Made by a program: the position numbers and the translations under genes
In this document: one piece after another, positions 1-10,178 of the stretch
Layout: every line of letters starts with the position of its first letter
Numbering within the stretch: the stretch's first letter is position 1
Source: Paramagnetospirillum kuznetsovii
GTDB taxonomy: Bacteria; Pseudomonadota; Alphaproteobacteria; Rhodospirillales; Magnetospirillaceae
NCBI RefSeq assembly: GCF_003284725.1
Contig: NZ_PGTO01000002.1
Coordinates: forward strand, 1 to 64,000
Direction: 5' to 3'
DNA length: 64,000 bases
Notes under the pieces: generated by a model
Databases searched by the model: none
What the model was told of the DNA's origin: nothing
What the model saw: only the letters and a program-made list of their open reading frames with translations

Positions 1-37
1 GCCGGAGGGCCGCGCCCGGTGAGGGGCAGACATAATG

Positions 38-77
38 CTAGATCATCGTGCGTCATATTTGGCGCACGATGATCTAG
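38..77. repeat. Perfect 15-bp inverted repeat
   Basis: The arms CTAGATCATCGTGCG (38-52) and CGCACGATGATCTAG (63-77) are exact reverse complements around a 10-base AT-rich loop. No T-run follows, so a simple terminator is unlikely. It could be an operator or recombination site, or a structured 3' end of a transcript entering from the left. The flanking gene lies outside the window. Confidence 0.6.
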
Positions 78-95
78 TCGGCATTCGAAACGAAG

Positions 96-130
96 ACGGC
101 GGCATCCGCGAGGGTGCCGCCGTTTTTGTT
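96..130 (+). terminator. Rho-independent terminator
   Basis: A perfect 9-bp stem (ACGGCGGCA at 96-104 and TGCCGCCGT at 115-123) is followed by TTTTTGTT on the plus strand. It would end a plus-strand transcript entering from the left edge. The same hairpin lies just past the stop of the minus-strand transporter gene, so it may act in both directions, though the minus side lacks a clean U-run. Confidence 0.7.
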
Positions 131-170
131 GGGAGGAGGCGATGTCTTGGAGCGCGGGCTGCCTCGCCCG

Positions 171-1409
171 CTACAGCAGAACCCCCACCAGGGCGGCGGT
201 CAGGCAACTGGCCAGGGTGCCCGACACGATGGCCTTGCCGCCCAGCGCCACGATCTCGGAGCGGCGTTCCGGCGCCATCACCGACAGACCGGCGATGAGA
301 ATCCCCAGCGAGCCCAGATTGGCGAAGCCGCACAGGCCATAGGTCATGATCAGGCGCGAGCGCTCGCTCAACGCCCCCGGCGGCAGGCGGGCCAGTTCCA
401 GATAGGCCAGCAGCTCGTTGAGCACGATCTTGGTGCCCATCAGGGCTCCGGCGGTGACCATCTCGTCGGACGGCACCCCCATCAGCCAGGCCACCGGAGC
501 CATGGCCCAGCCCAGCAGGCGCTGCAGGGTCAGGGGCGCGTCGAACACGGCGGGCCCCAGCTTCAGCAGGCCGTTGGCGAGGCTGACCAGGGCCACCAGC
601 ACGATCAGCATGGCCACGATGCCCACCAACAGCCGCACCCCGTCCAGGGTGCCCTTGACCACCGCGTCCATGGCGCCTTCGTAGGAATGGGCGGCGCTCA
701 GGGAATGGGCGCCGGTGCGCGACTCGTCGGGAATCATGATCTTGCCGATCATCAGGGCGGCGGGCACCGAGATCAGCGAGGCCGTCAGCAGATGGCCGAT
801 GGGATCGGGCACCACGCCAGCCAGGAAGGTGGCGTACAGCACCATGACGGTTCCGGCGATGGTGGCCATGCCGGTGGTCATCACCAGGAACAGCTCGCCC
901 CGCGACAGCTTGGCCAGATAGGGCCTAACCAGCAGCGGCGCCTCGATCATTCCGATGAAGGCGGTGGCCGACGCCGAGATGCCGACGGCGCCGCCCACCC
1001 CCATGCTGCGTTCCAACAGGCGCGACGCCGCCTTGACCACCACCGGCAGGATGCGCCAGTGATACAGCAGGGCGGAAACCGCGCTGATCAGCAGCACCAT
1101 GGGCAGCGCCTGGAAGGCCAGCACGAAACCGGCCGCCGGGTCGTTCACGGTCCAGGGCGCAGGGCCGCCGCCCACATAGCCGAACACGAAGGAGGTTCCC
1201 GCCCGCGTCGCCGATTGCAGGGCCTCGACGGCGTGGTTGAGCGCCAGGAACAGGGTCTTGGCGGCGGGAACCTTCAGCAGCAGCAGGGCCAGCAGGATCT
1301 GGACGCCCAGACCGGCGGCGACCACCCGCCAAGAAACGCGGCGTCGATCCTCGGACAGGGCGATGGCGACCGCGACCAAGGCGATGATACCCAAGAGACT
1401 TTGGAGCAT
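171..1409 (-). CDS. Concentrative nucleoside transporter, NupC/CNT family
   Basis: A 412-residue, very hydrophobic inner-membrane protein matching the CNT family, which imports nucleosides by cation symport. Family-like segments include the GAVG and SATAFIGM stretches in the middle and the GVPSDEMV and YGLCGFANLGSLGI blocks towards the C-terminus. The start at MLQSLLGI is chosen because upstream in-frame codons run through a GC-rich palindromic repeat. It lies downstream of thiC on the same strand with 141 bases between them, so the two may or may not be co-transcribed. The exact substrate cannot be read from sequence. Confidence 0.9.
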   Translation of the reverse strand: MLQSLLGIIALVAVAIALSEDRRRVSWRVVAAGLGVQILLALLLLKVPAAKTLFLALNHAVEALQSATRAGTSFVFGYVGGGPAPWTVNDPAAGFVLAFQALPMVLLISAVSALLYHWRILPVVVKAASRLLERSMGVGGAVGISASATAFIGMIEAPLLVRPYLAKLSRGELFLVMTTGMATIAGTVMVLYATFLAGVVPDPIGHLLTASLISVPAALMIGKIMIPDESRTGAHSLSAAHSYEGAMDAVVKGTLDGVRLLVGIVAMLIVLVALVSLANGLLKLGPAVFDAPLTLQRLLGWAMAPVAWLMGVPSDEMVTAGALMGTKIVLNELLAYLELARLPPGALSERSRLIMTYGLCGFANLGSLGILIAGLSVMAPERRSEIVALGGKAIVSGTLASCLTAALVGVLL

Positions 1410-1439
1410 GTTCTTCCCCCCCCCATCAGCAACAAAAAG

Positions 1440-1538
1440 CCCCTCCCCTTTGATGGGGAGGGGTTGGGGTGGGGTGATCGTGTCGGCGGACGTTCGTTCG
1501 GTGGCCCCCACCCCGGCCCTCCCCGCGAGGGGGAGGGG
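1440..1538. repeat. Two GC-rich palindromes between thiC and the transporter
   Basis: CCCCTCCCC (1440-1448) pairs with GGGGAGGGG (1455-1463). About 60 bases later CCCTCCCC (1517-1524) pairs with GGGGAGGG (1530-1537). They look like a paired repetitive extragenic palindrome. They could form hairpins in a thiC-transporter transcript and reduce read-through. Confidence 0.6.
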
Positions 1539-1550
1539 GAATGTCGGTTT

Positions 1551-3525
<1,975 letters not shown>

Positions 3526-3580
3526 GTGAAACAGTGGGACGCTTGGCCCGTGAAAGTCAAGCTTTGCAAGACCTTACTTT

Positions 3581-4033
3581 TCAGTCGTCTTCGTAGATGC
3601 CCTTTTCCGCCGCCGGGTGGCAGGCGACGCAGTTGGACTTGGTCACCACGCCGGGGCGCTTCCACACCCGCTCGGGCAGATCGTGCTTGCGCTGAAACCA
3701 TGCTGTTTCGGTGATACGCAGCGGCGTGGCGCCCGCCGCTTGGCGCTTCATCACCTTCGATCCCATTCGGCCACCATTGGTATCGGCGGCGCCGTCCATC
3801 AGCACCTTGCGGATCTGGGCCGCCTTGTCGGGCGCCATGGTGGCGTTGTCGCCGAAATGGTCTGCCGGATTGGCCATCATCTTGTCCCAGGATCGGGCGG
3901 GCAGGAAGGAGGGCTGGAAGGCCATATGGCATTCGCCGCAGGCCTTCAGCGTCACGGGATCGGTGATGGGCGGAGCGAAATCGGCCAGGGCGGGCGAAGC
4001 GGCAAGGCAGAAGGCGAGGGCGAACTTCTTCAT
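3581..4033 (-). CDS. Diheme cytochrome c, DHC family
   Basis: A 150-residue exported protein with a Sec signal peptide (MKKFALAFCLAASPALA) and two heme-binding CxxCH motifs: CGECH near residue 33 and CVACH near residue 137. The segment after the first motif (FQPSFLPARSWDKMM, then DHFGDNA) resembles the periplasmic diheme cytochrome DHC that accompanies SHP cytochromes. It sits 11 bases after the b561-SHP gene on the same strand, so it is probably its redox partner. Periplasmic electron transfer is inferred; the terminal acceptor is unknown. Confidence 0.88.
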   Translation of the reverse strand: MKKFALAFCLAASPALADFAPPITDPVTLKACGECHMAFQPSFLPARSWDKMMANPADHFGDNATMAPDKAAQIRKVLMDGAADTNGGRMGSKVMKRQAAGATPLRITETAWFQRKHDLPERVWKRPGVVTKSNCVACHPAAEKGIYEDD

Positions 4034-4044
4034 GATGGCGTTCC

Positions 4045-4863
4045 TTACTTCGCGGCCAGGAAGGTCACGTAATCGCCCTTTTCCAGGGCGGAGCAGGCGC
4101 GTCCCAGCACCGTCTGGCAGTCGCGGGTAAAGCGTTCCTCCACCTTGGCCGCATCGGTGAAGCGCTTGGGATTGGCCGAGACCGCCACCGGCTCGATCAC
4201 CCGTCCGGTCTTGGCGTGCTGGCCGCGCGCGGCGGGGTCGTTGGTGTGGCAGGTGGCGCAGGATGCGAAATCGGGGCTGGCGGTGTTCTTGGACCGATAC
4301 AGAGCCTCGCCCCGCGCCGCCGAGAACGGCTGGCCCGCTTCCTTGGCGTATGCGGCCAGGATGGCGTCGCGGGCGGGGTCGCCCGCCTGGGCCGGTCCCG
4401 CCGCCAGCACGGCGGCGATCAGGGCGGCTCCGCTCAGGAATTCGCGGATGCGCCTGCCCTGGAAGATCCAGGCGATGGTGGCGGCATGGGCGATCACCAG
4501 CCACAGCCCAGCCTGGGCCAGGCCTTCGTGCAGATCCTCGGCCTTGGGGATGCCGTCGGCGATGATGCCCGAAACGGCGCCCAGCGCCAGGGCGGGCAGC
4601 AGCAGCGCCGCCATCCAGGCGAACAGCGGGTTGCGGCCGGGTTTCCCGAACGACAGGCTGGGGCGGCGCAGCCGCAGCGGTCCGGCCTCCGAACCGGCCA
4701 GCGCCAGCAGCAGCCGCGAGGCCAGGGCGCCCAGCACCCAATAGCCCGCGAAGACATGCATGCGGTAGGTATCCTCGTCGGCGGTCACATAGGCCACCAC
4801 GAAGCCGCCCGCCAGGGCCGCGTGCCACAGGCGCAGCAGGGTGAATTCCAGCTTCGGGCTCAT
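4045..4863 (-). CDS. Cytochrome b561-type membrane domain fused to SHP/DUF1924 cytochrome c
   Basis: A 272-residue fusion. Residues about 1-145 form a four-helix b-type cytochrome domain with helix histidines (LWHAALAG, YRMHVFAGYW, EDLHEGLA, VIAHAATIAW). A further hydrophobic stretch ending in GPAQAG follows. The remaining ~115 residues are a DUF1924/SHP domain with CATCH, HTNDP, an Asn in SANPKRF that could be the distal heme ligand known from Rhodobacter SHP, and a two-cysteine loop (RDCQTVLGRAC). SHP, DHC and b561 are usually separate adjacent genes, as I recall; here two are one polypeptide. The start overlaps the stop of the 41-residue gene (ATGA), suggesting coupled translation. Confidence 0.85.
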   Translation of the reverse strand: MSPKLEFTLLRLWHAALAGGFVVAYVTADEDTYRMHVFAGYWVLGALASRLLLALAGSEAGPLRLRRPSLSFGKPGRNPLFAWMAALLLPALALGAVSGIIADGIPKAEDLHEGLAQAGLWLVIAHAATIAWIFQGRRIREFLSGAALIAAVLAAGPAQAGDPARDAILAAYAKEAGQPFSAARGEALYRSKNTASPDFASCATCHTNDPAARGQHAKTGRVIEPVAVSANPKRFTDAAKVEERFTRDCQTVLGRACSALEKGDYVTFLAAK

Positions 4864-4985
4864 GATGCGGCCTCCGAATGGGTGGAGGCCGGGACCGGCG
4901 TCTTGGCGGAAGCGGCATAGCCGAAGGCGAGCACCGCGACGATCACCGTCGCCGCCAGACCCTGTAGTATCATCTTGCCGATCAT
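4860..4985 (-). CDS. 41-residue single-span membrane protein
   Basis: A small gene opening with MIGKMILQGL and ending at TGA, where ATGA overlaps the b561-SHP start. A GGAG ribosome site lies 8 bases before its ATG. Residues about 6-27 form one hydrophobic helix; the tail is short and polar (KTPVPASTHSEAAS). It is the first gene of the cytochrome operon. No family is recognised. It could be a small accessory subunit of the b561 complex or a leader peptide that couples translation. Confidence 0.65.
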   Translation of the reverse strand: MIGKMILQGLAATVIVAVLAFGYAASAKTPVPASTHSEAAS

Positions 4986-5057
4986 GGCAAATCACTCCTT
5001 TGCTCGATCATCTGGGGCAACCATAGGCGAGGACGCCTGAACCGACGGTGACGCAGC

Positions 5058-5076
5058 GGTTCATGGACGGTTCATG
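5058..5076. promoter_or_regulatory. Direct repeat, probable OmpR-type regulator site
   Basis: GGTTCATG occurs at 5058-5065 and again at 5069-5076, 11 bases apart, one helical turn. Tandem half-sites at 11-bp spacing are typical of OmpR/PhoB-family regulators, and such a regulator is encoded at 5383. The repeat lies between the divergent cytochrome operon (start 4985) and the PepSY/two-component operon (start 5099). Binding is an inference. Confidence 0.5.
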
Positions 5077-5098
5077 AAAACAGGATCAAGCTGGCGCC

Positions 5099-5386
5099 AT
5101 GAAATACGCCCTTCTCCTTCTGATGCTGGTTGTCGGCCTGCCCGCCCGGGCGCACGACCATGACGACGCCCGCCGGGCGGTGCAGGCGGGCGAGATATTG
5201 CCGCTGTCGGCCATTCTGGAACGGGTCAATGCCGAGTATTCCGGCGATCTGATCGAGGCGGAGCTGGAACGCAAGCACGGACGGCCGGTCTACGAGATCA
5301 AGCTGCTGAGCAAGGACGGCAAGCTGTTGAAGCTGCATTACGACGCTCGTGACGGCAGCGCCCTGCCGGGCAAGGGGCGGCCATGA
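5099..5386 (+). CDS. PepSY-domain periplasmic protein
   Basis: A 95-residue protein with a signal peptide (KYALLLLMLVVGLPARA) and a single PepSY-like fold: a helix around ILPLSAILERVNAEYSGDLIEAELE followed by YEIKLLSKDGKLLKLHYDARDGS. It is the first gene of an operon; its stop overlaps the regulator start (ATGA). PepSY proteins often sit beside OmpR-type two-component systems and may act as periplasmic modulators. Its role here is inferred from context only. Confidence 0.85.
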   Translation: MKYALLLLMLVVGLPARAHDHDDARRAVQAGEILPLSAILERVNAEYSGDLIEAELERKHGRPVYEIKLLSKDGKLLKLHYDARDGSALPGKGRP

Positions 5387-6054
5387 GGCTCCTGGTGGTG
5401 GAGGACGAGCCGCAACTGACCCTGCGTCTGCAACAGGCGCTGGAAGCGGTGGGTTTCGCGGTCGACGTGGCCTATGACGGCGAGGAAGGCCTCTATCTCG
5501 GCGAGACCGAGGCCTATGACGCGGTGGTGCTGGATCTGGGCCTGCCCAAGCTGGACGGCGTCAGCGTGCTGGGCCGCTGGCGCGAAATGGGGCGCGCCAT
5601 GCCGGTGCTGGTGCTGACGGCGCGCAACCGCTGGGCCGACAAATCCGCCGCCTTCGCCGCCGGGGCCGACGACTACGTCACCAAGCCGTTCGAGATGGAC
5701 GAGGTGGTGACCCGCATCCGCGCCCTGATCCGCCGCGCCGCCGGTCACGCCTCGCCGGAGATCACCTGCGGCCCGCTGCGGCTCGACACCATCGGCGGCC
5801 GGGTCAGCCTGGACGGCATGCCGGTGCAATTGACCGCCCAGGAATTCCGCATCCTGTCCTATCTGGCCCATCACCAGGGCCGGGTGGTGGGGCGCGGCGA
5901 GTTGGTGGAGCATGTCTACGACCGCAACGCCGATCCCGATTCCAACGTGCTGGACGTGCTGGTGGCCCGCATCCGCCGCAAGCTGAAGGCGGACCTCATC
6001 CATACGATGCGCGGCCAGGGCTGGCGCATGGAGCCGCCGAATAATGCCGGCTAG
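5383..6054 (+). CDS. OmpR/PhoB-family response regulator
   Basis: A 223-residue two-domain regulator. The N-terminal receiver has the acidic pair in VVEDEP, the phospho-acceptor Asp in VVLDLGLPKLDG and the conserved Lys in VTKPFEMDE. The C-terminal winged helix (LTAQEFRILSYL through VLVARIRRKL and MRGQGWRM) binds DNA. It overlaps both the PepSY gene upstream and the kinase downstream, so the three are one operon. The likely target is the shared intergenic region with the divergent cytochrome operon. Confidence 0.95.
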   Translation: MRLLVVEDEPQLTLRLQQALEAVGFAVDVAYDGEEGLYLGETEAYDAVVLDLGLPKLDGVSVLGRWREMGRAMPVLVLTARNRWADKSAAFAAGADDYVTKPFEMDEVVTRIRALIRRAAGHASPEITCGPLRLDTIGGRVSLDGMPVQLTAQEFRILSYLAHHQGRVVGRGELVEHVYDRNADPDSNVLDVLVARIRRKLKADLIHTMRGQGWRMEPPNNAG

Positions 6055-7378
6055 ATCGCTCCGGCAGCGCCTGATCCTCGGAGCCGGATTGTGGCTGGCC
6101 CTGGCGCTTGGCGTCGGCGGGGTGGTGCTTGGACTGGCCTTCCGCGACGCGGCCGAACACGGCTTCCACGAACGGCTGGATGCCTATTTGCGCGCATTGT
6201 CGGCGGTGGTCGAGATCAATGCCGACGGTTCGGTCGCCGTGGGCAAGCCGGTGGGCGACCCCCGGTTCGAACAGGCCTATTCCGGTTGGTACTGGCAGGT
6301 GTCCGATGGGGCGGAGGTCCGGGCGCGGTCCCGCTCGCTGTGGGATTTCGCCCTGCCGGTGGGCGGGCCCGTCGCCGCCGGGCAGATGCATGCCCGCCGC
6401 GACACGGGGCCGCGTGGCGAAAGCCTCGCGGTGGTGGAGCGCGACCTGCTGTTTCCCGACGGCATCCGGCCGCTGCATCTGAGCGTCGCCGCCAATCGGC
6501 GCGAGGTGGAGGCCGAGGTGGCCCGCTTCGATCTGCTGCTGGCGCTGGCCCTGGGTGGGCTGGGCCTGGGGCTGATCATCGCCATCGCGCTACAGGTGGG
6601 CTATGGCTTGCGGCCGCTGGCGCGTTTGACCGGCGAGTTGGAAGAGGTGCGGGTCTCGGGCGGGCGCATCGGCGAGGCCTATCCCGGCGAGGTGGCGCCA
6701 TTGGTGCTGGCCATGAATCAGGTGCTCGACCATGACGCCCGGCTGATCGAACGGGCCCGTGCCCATGTGGGCAATCTTGCCCATGGGCTGAAGACGCCGC
6801 TGGCGGTGCTGGAAGCGGAACTGGCGAGCCCAAGTCCCGATCATGGGGTGCTGGGCGATCAGCTGGACCGCCTGAACCGGCTGGTGGACATCCATTTGGG
6901 TCGCGCCCGCGCCGAGGCGGTCTCCGCCGAACCGGCCAGGGCCAAGGTCGCGGTGGGCGAGGTGGCCAATGACATCGCCGCCGCGCTTCGGAAAATCTAT
7001 GCCGAGCGGGGGCTGAGCCTTTCGGTGGATTGCGCCCCTGGGGCGCGCTTTCCCGGCAATGGCGACGATCTGGCGGAAATCCTCGGCAATCTGATGGACA
7101 ATGCCTGCAAATGGGCGTCCTCCCAAGTGCGGATCACCGCCGATACCGTCTCCCTCACGGTGGAGGACGACGGCCCCGGCCTGACGCCCGCCCAGGCGGA
7201 AACCGCCACCAGGCGCGGCTTGCGGCTGGATGAATCGGCGCCCGGCTCCGGCCTCGGCCTCGCCATCGTCGCCGATCTGGCGGGAATGATGGGGCTCGAT
7301 GTGCGGTTCGGCCGTTCCGACCTGGGCGGTCTGTGCGTGCGCGTCGCCTTTCCGGCTGCTAGACTCCCCCCGACATAA
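6044..7378 (+). CDS. Sensor histidine kinase, partner of the upstream regulator
   Basis: A 444-residue inner-membrane kinase with two transmembrane helices (about residues 8-30 and 165-188) flanking a ~130-residue periplasmic sensor, then HAMP-like and catalytic domains. The H-box is NLAHGLKTPLAVLE, the N-box EILGNLMDNACKW, and the G-boxes VEDDGPGL and GSGLGLAIV. It starts 11 bases inside the regulator gene with GGAG before the ATG. The architecture resembles PhoQ/QseC-type kinases. The signal is unknown; the neighbouring cytochromes suggest a redox or metal cue. Confidence 0.93.
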   Translation: MPARSLRQRLILGAGLWLALALGVGGVVLGLAFRDAAEHGFHERLDAYLRALSAVVEINADGSVAVGKPVGDPRFEQAYSGWYWQVSDGAEVRARSRSLWDFALPVGGPVAAGQMHARRDTGPRGESLAVVERDLLFPDGIRPLHLSVAANRREVEAEVARFDLLLALALGGLGLGLIIAIALQVGYGLRPLARLTGELEEVRVSGGRIGEAYPGEVAPLVLAMNQVLDHDARLIERARAHVGNLAHGLKTPLAVLEAELASPSPDHGVLGDQLDRLNRLVDIHLGRARAEAVSAEPARAKVAVGEVANDIAAALRKIYAERGLSLSVDCAPGARFPGNGDDLAEILGNLMDNACKWASSQVRITADTVSLTVEDDGPGLTPAQAETATRRGLRLDESAPGSGLGLAIVADLAGMMGLDVRFGRSDLGGLCVRVAFPAARLPPT

Positions 7379-7391
7379 CGGAGCGACGGAT

Positions 7392-7679
7392 ATGGCCGCG
7401 AAGACGGTGATGCTGGTTCTCGACGACGAGCTTGCCCAACGGTTCGAACGCTTCGCCAGGGAGCACGGCCATGACGAGGCCGGGGCGCTGGACCATGCCC
7501 TGCGCGCCTTCCTCGACGCCGAGGACAAGGCGCGGAATGCCACGGAGGTCATGCTGGCGGCGGCCCAGGAGGGCGAGGCCACATCCGGTTTCGGGCTGGC
7601 GTCCCATCACGACGATATCCGCCGCTGGCTGCTGAGCTGGGGGTCGGAAGCCGAACGCAAGCGGCCGCGCTCGTGCTGA
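7392..7679 (+). CDS. Antitoxin-like ribbon-helix-helix protein
   Basis: A 95-residue protein whose first ~45 residues (TVMLVLDDELAQRFERFAREHGHDEAGALDHALRAFL) look like a ribbon-helix-helix DNA-binding module. The C-terminal half is polar and would wrap the toxin. Its stop overlaps the start of a ParE/RelE-like gene by 7 bases, the usual antitoxin-first order. It probably neutralises that toxin and represses the pair; this is inferred from layout. Confidence 0.7.
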   Translation: MAAKTVMLVLDDELAQRFERFAREHGHDEAGALDHALRAFLDAEDKARNATEVMLAAAQEGEATSGFGLASHHDDIRRWLLSWGSEAERKRPRSC

Positions 7680-7921
7680 GCTGGGCCGATTCCGCCCTGG
7701 ACGATCTCCACCTGATCCGCGCCGGTCTGGCCACGGAGGCGGCGGCGCGGGTGGGACGCATCATCGCCGAGGCCAGCGACGTGCTGACGGAATTTCCCGA
7801 TCGCGGCCGGGTGGGAAAGGTGCCCGACACCCGCGAACTTCCGCTGCCGGGATTGCCGTGGCGGCTGGTCTATCGGATCGGGGGCAAGGGACGGCTGACG
7901 GTGCTGCGGGTGCTGGCCTAG
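7673..7921 (+). CDS. ParE/RelE-family toxin
   Basis: An 82-residue protein of normal length for the family, beginning with a GTG codon inside the antitoxin gene. It shows the ParE pattern: LSWADSALDDLHLI at the N-terminus, a middle helix ending DVLTEFPDRGRVGKV, then TRELPLPGLPWRLVYRI and LTVLRVL strands. ParE-like proteins act on gyrase and RelE-like proteins on ribosome-bound mRNA; the sequence does not settle which. Confidence 0.82.
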   Translation: MLSWADSALDDLHLIRAGLATEAAARVGRIIAEASDVLTEFPDRGRVGKVPDTRELPLPGLPWRLVYRIGGKGRLTVLRVLA

Positions 7922-8121
7922 GCCTTGTCCGCGGCCTTCTTCTCGGCCTCGGCGGCGGCGGCGTCCTGCTTGGCCTTGCGGATGGCGCGCGGCACCGCCA
8001 TGCCGGCGGCGAGGGCCGGGCTCAGATAGGGGCTGCGGCCTTCGGGCAGGCGCACGGGCTGTAGTCCCGCATCGGACAAGGCGGAGATGATTTCCCGAAA
8101 TTCTGCCGGTCCCAGCATCAT
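7918..8121 (-). CDS. Hypothetical 67-residue protein
   Basis: Starts at MMLGPAEFREIISAL with GAGG 5 bases before the ATG; a TTG 39 bases upstream is an alternative. The N-terminal half is a short amphipathic domain (REIISALSDAGLQPVRLPEGRSPYLSPALAAGM). The tail is Ala/Lys/Glu-rich and probably helical. The stop overlaps the toxin stop by 4 bases, tail to tail. No family recognised. Confidence 0.6.
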   Translation of the reverse strand: MMLGPAEFREIISALSDAGLQPVRLPEGRSPYLSPALAAGMAVPRAIRKAKQDAAAAEAEKKAADKA

Positions 8122-8291
8122 TGGCCTCGGTTCATTGACGACGGCTTCAGTCTGCACCAATTCGGGCAGCGGAAGCGAGATGATTTTGTGCGCTGCAACA
8201 TTGTCATGGCGACATAGCCGCCACGAGGGATGACTCTAGCAGAAATCCGGGCTAACTTCCCGCTCTTCTCTTGCATGGAAAGCATGTTGCC

Positions 8292-9875
8292 ATGACCGAC
8301 CTCGCCCAATTCGCCCGTACCGCTTCCGCCTGGCCGTTCCAGGAGGCCCGTTCCCTGCTGGACGATCGGCTGAAGGGCGCGAAACCGGAAAAGGGCTATG
8401 TGCTGTTCGAGACCGGCTATGGCCCGTCGGGCCTGCCCCATATCGGCACCTTCGGCGAGGTGGCGCGCACCACCATGGTGCGGCGCGCCTTTTCCATCCT
8501 GGCGCCCGAGATTCCCACCCGCCTGTTCGCCTTTTCCGACGACATGGACGGGCTGCGCAAAGTGCCCGACAACATCCCCAACAAGGAGATGGTGGCGAAG
8601 CATCTGGGCAAGCCGCTGACCCGCATTCCCGATCCCTTCGGCACCCATGAAAGCTTCGGCCATCACAACAACGCCCGGCTGCGGTCGTTCCTCGACACCT
8701 TCGGGTTCGAGTACGAGTTCCAGTCGGCCACCGACTGGTACACCTCGGGCCGTTTCGATCAGGCCCTGCTCGGGGTGCTGCGCCACTATGACGAGGTCAT
8801 CAACGTGGTGCTGCCGACGCTCGGCGACGAGCGCCGCGCCACCTATTCCCCTTTCCTGCCAGTCTGTCCCAAGACCGGAGTGGTGCTGCAGGTGCCGGTC
8901 GTCGAGCGCGATGCGGACGCGGGCACCATCGTCTACAGGAACGAGGACGGCACCCTGGTGGAGACGCCGGTCACCGGCGGCGCCTGCAAACTGCAATGGA
9001 AGGCCGATTGGGGCATGCGCTGGGTGGCGCTGGGCGTCGATTACGAGATGAGCGGCAAGGATCTGATTCCGTCGGTGCAACTGTCCACCCGTATCGCCAC
9101 CATCCTGGGCGGCCGCCCGCCCATGAACCTGACCTACGAGCTGTTCCTGGACGATCAGGGCCAGAAGATCTCAAAGTCCAAGGGCAATGGGCTGGCCGTC
9201 GAGGATTGGCTGAAATACGCCCCGGCCGAAAGTCTTGCCCTGTTCATGTACCAAAAGCCCAAGACCGCCAAGCGGCTGTATTTCGACGCCATCCCCCGGG
9301 TGGTGGACGACTACCTGACCTTCCTCGGCAAGTTCCCCGCCGAGGAGCCCGCCAAGCAGTTGGACAATCCGGTCTGGCACATCCACGGCGGCAAGCCGCC
9401 CGCCGAGGACGCCCATCTGTCCTTCAACATCCTGATGAATCTGGTGGGCGTCTGCCATTCGGAAGACCCGGCGGTGATCTGGGGCTTCATCCAGCGCTAC
9501 GCGCCGGGCGCGGCGCCCGCGACGGCGCCGATCCTGGGCGGGCTGGTGGGCTATGCCATCGCCTATTATCGCGACTTCGTGAAGCCCAACATGAAGTATC
9601 GCAAGGCGAGCCCCGACGAGGCCGCCGCCTTCGCCGACCTCAAGGCGGGCCTGGAAAAGCTGGGCGCCGATGCCAGCGGCGAGGATCTGCAGAATCTGGT
9701 CTACGAGATCGGCAAGCGCGACTGCTTCGCCGATCTCAAATCCTGGTTCAAGGCCTGCTACGAGGTGCTGCTGGGCAGCGACCAGGGGCCACGCATGGGC
9801 AGCTTCATCAAGCTGTACGGAATCACGGAGACCATCGCCCTGCTGGACAAGGCCATCGCCGGCGAGGACATGTAG
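8292..9875 (+). CDS. lysS: Lysyl-tRNA synthetase, class I
   Basis: A 527-residue class I LysRS, the archaeal-type enzyme found in many alphaproteobacteria, which charges tRNA-Lys. The HIGH-type motif is GLPHIG (about residues 48-52) and the KMSKS-type motif is KISKSKG (about 292-298). The start at [10 protein letters not shown] is chosen over an upstream in-frame ATG at 8271. It lies between two toxin-antitoxin pairs but is itself a normal full-length housekeeping gene. Confidence 0.96.
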   Translation: MTDLAQFARTASAWPFQEARSLLDDRLKGAKPEKGYVLFETGYGPSGLPHIGTFGEVARTTMVRRAFSILAPEIPTRLFAFSDDMDGLRKVPDNIPNKEMVAKHLGKPLTRIPDPFGTHESFGHHNNARLRSFLDTFGFEYEFQSATDWYTSGRFDQALLGVLRHYDEVINVVLPTLGDERRATYSPFLPVCPKTGVVLQVPVVERDADAGTIVYRNEDGTLVETPVTGGACKLQWKADWGMRWVALGVDYEMSGKDLIPSVQLSTRIATILGGRPPMNLTYELFLDDQGQKISKSKGNGLAVEDWLKYAPAESLALFMYQKPKTAKRLYFDAIPRVVDDYLTFLGKFPAEEPAKQLDNPVWHIHGGKPPAEDAHLSFNILMNLVGVCHSEDPAVIWGFIQRYAPGAAPATAPILGGLVGYAIAYYRDFVKPNMKYRKASPDEAAAFADLKAGLEKLGADASGEDLQNLVYEIGKRDCFADLKSWFKACYEVLLGSDQGPRMGSFIKLYGITETIALLDKAIAGEDM

Positions 9876-9941
9876 GGTACGTTCATTGATCGTTTCGGCT
9901 TCGGCGCGTATAGTCAACGTAGATACGCGCGGGAGGCCGGT

Positions 9942-10178
9942 ATGCGAACGCAGATTTCTCGCTGGGGCAACAGCCTTGCCGTCCGTCTGCCCCGGCAGGT
10001 GGCCGAGGGGGCTGGCCTGGGCGAGGGTACCACCGTGGAATTGGATGTGGTCGATGGCGTTGTCCGGCTGACGCCCACGCGCCCGAGCTATACCCTGGCG
10101 GACTTGCTGGTCGGCGTTACCGCCGAAAACGTTCCCGACAGCTTCGACGATTCACCGCATGGGGCAGAACTTCTGTAA
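9942..10178 (+). CDS. mazE: MazE-like AbrB-fold antitoxin
   Basis: A 78-residue protein with the swapped-hairpin AbrB fold at its N-terminus (MRTQISRWGNSLAVRLPRQV, then LGEGTTVELDVVDGVVRLTP), followed by a flexible acidic tail. The last base of its stop is the first base of the mazF ATG, so the two are translationally coupled. The protein should bind MazF and repress its own promoter. Confidence 0.88.
   Translation: MRTQISRWGNSLAVRLPRQVAEGAGLGEGTTVELDVVDGVVRLTPTRPSYTLADLLVGVTAENVPDSFDDSPHGAELL

Noticed and set aside
3581-4918. A single 445-residue frame covering both cytochrome genes
   Set aside because: The upstream part is out of frame with the b561-SHP gene. The true diheme cytochrome starts at 4033 with a signal peptide.
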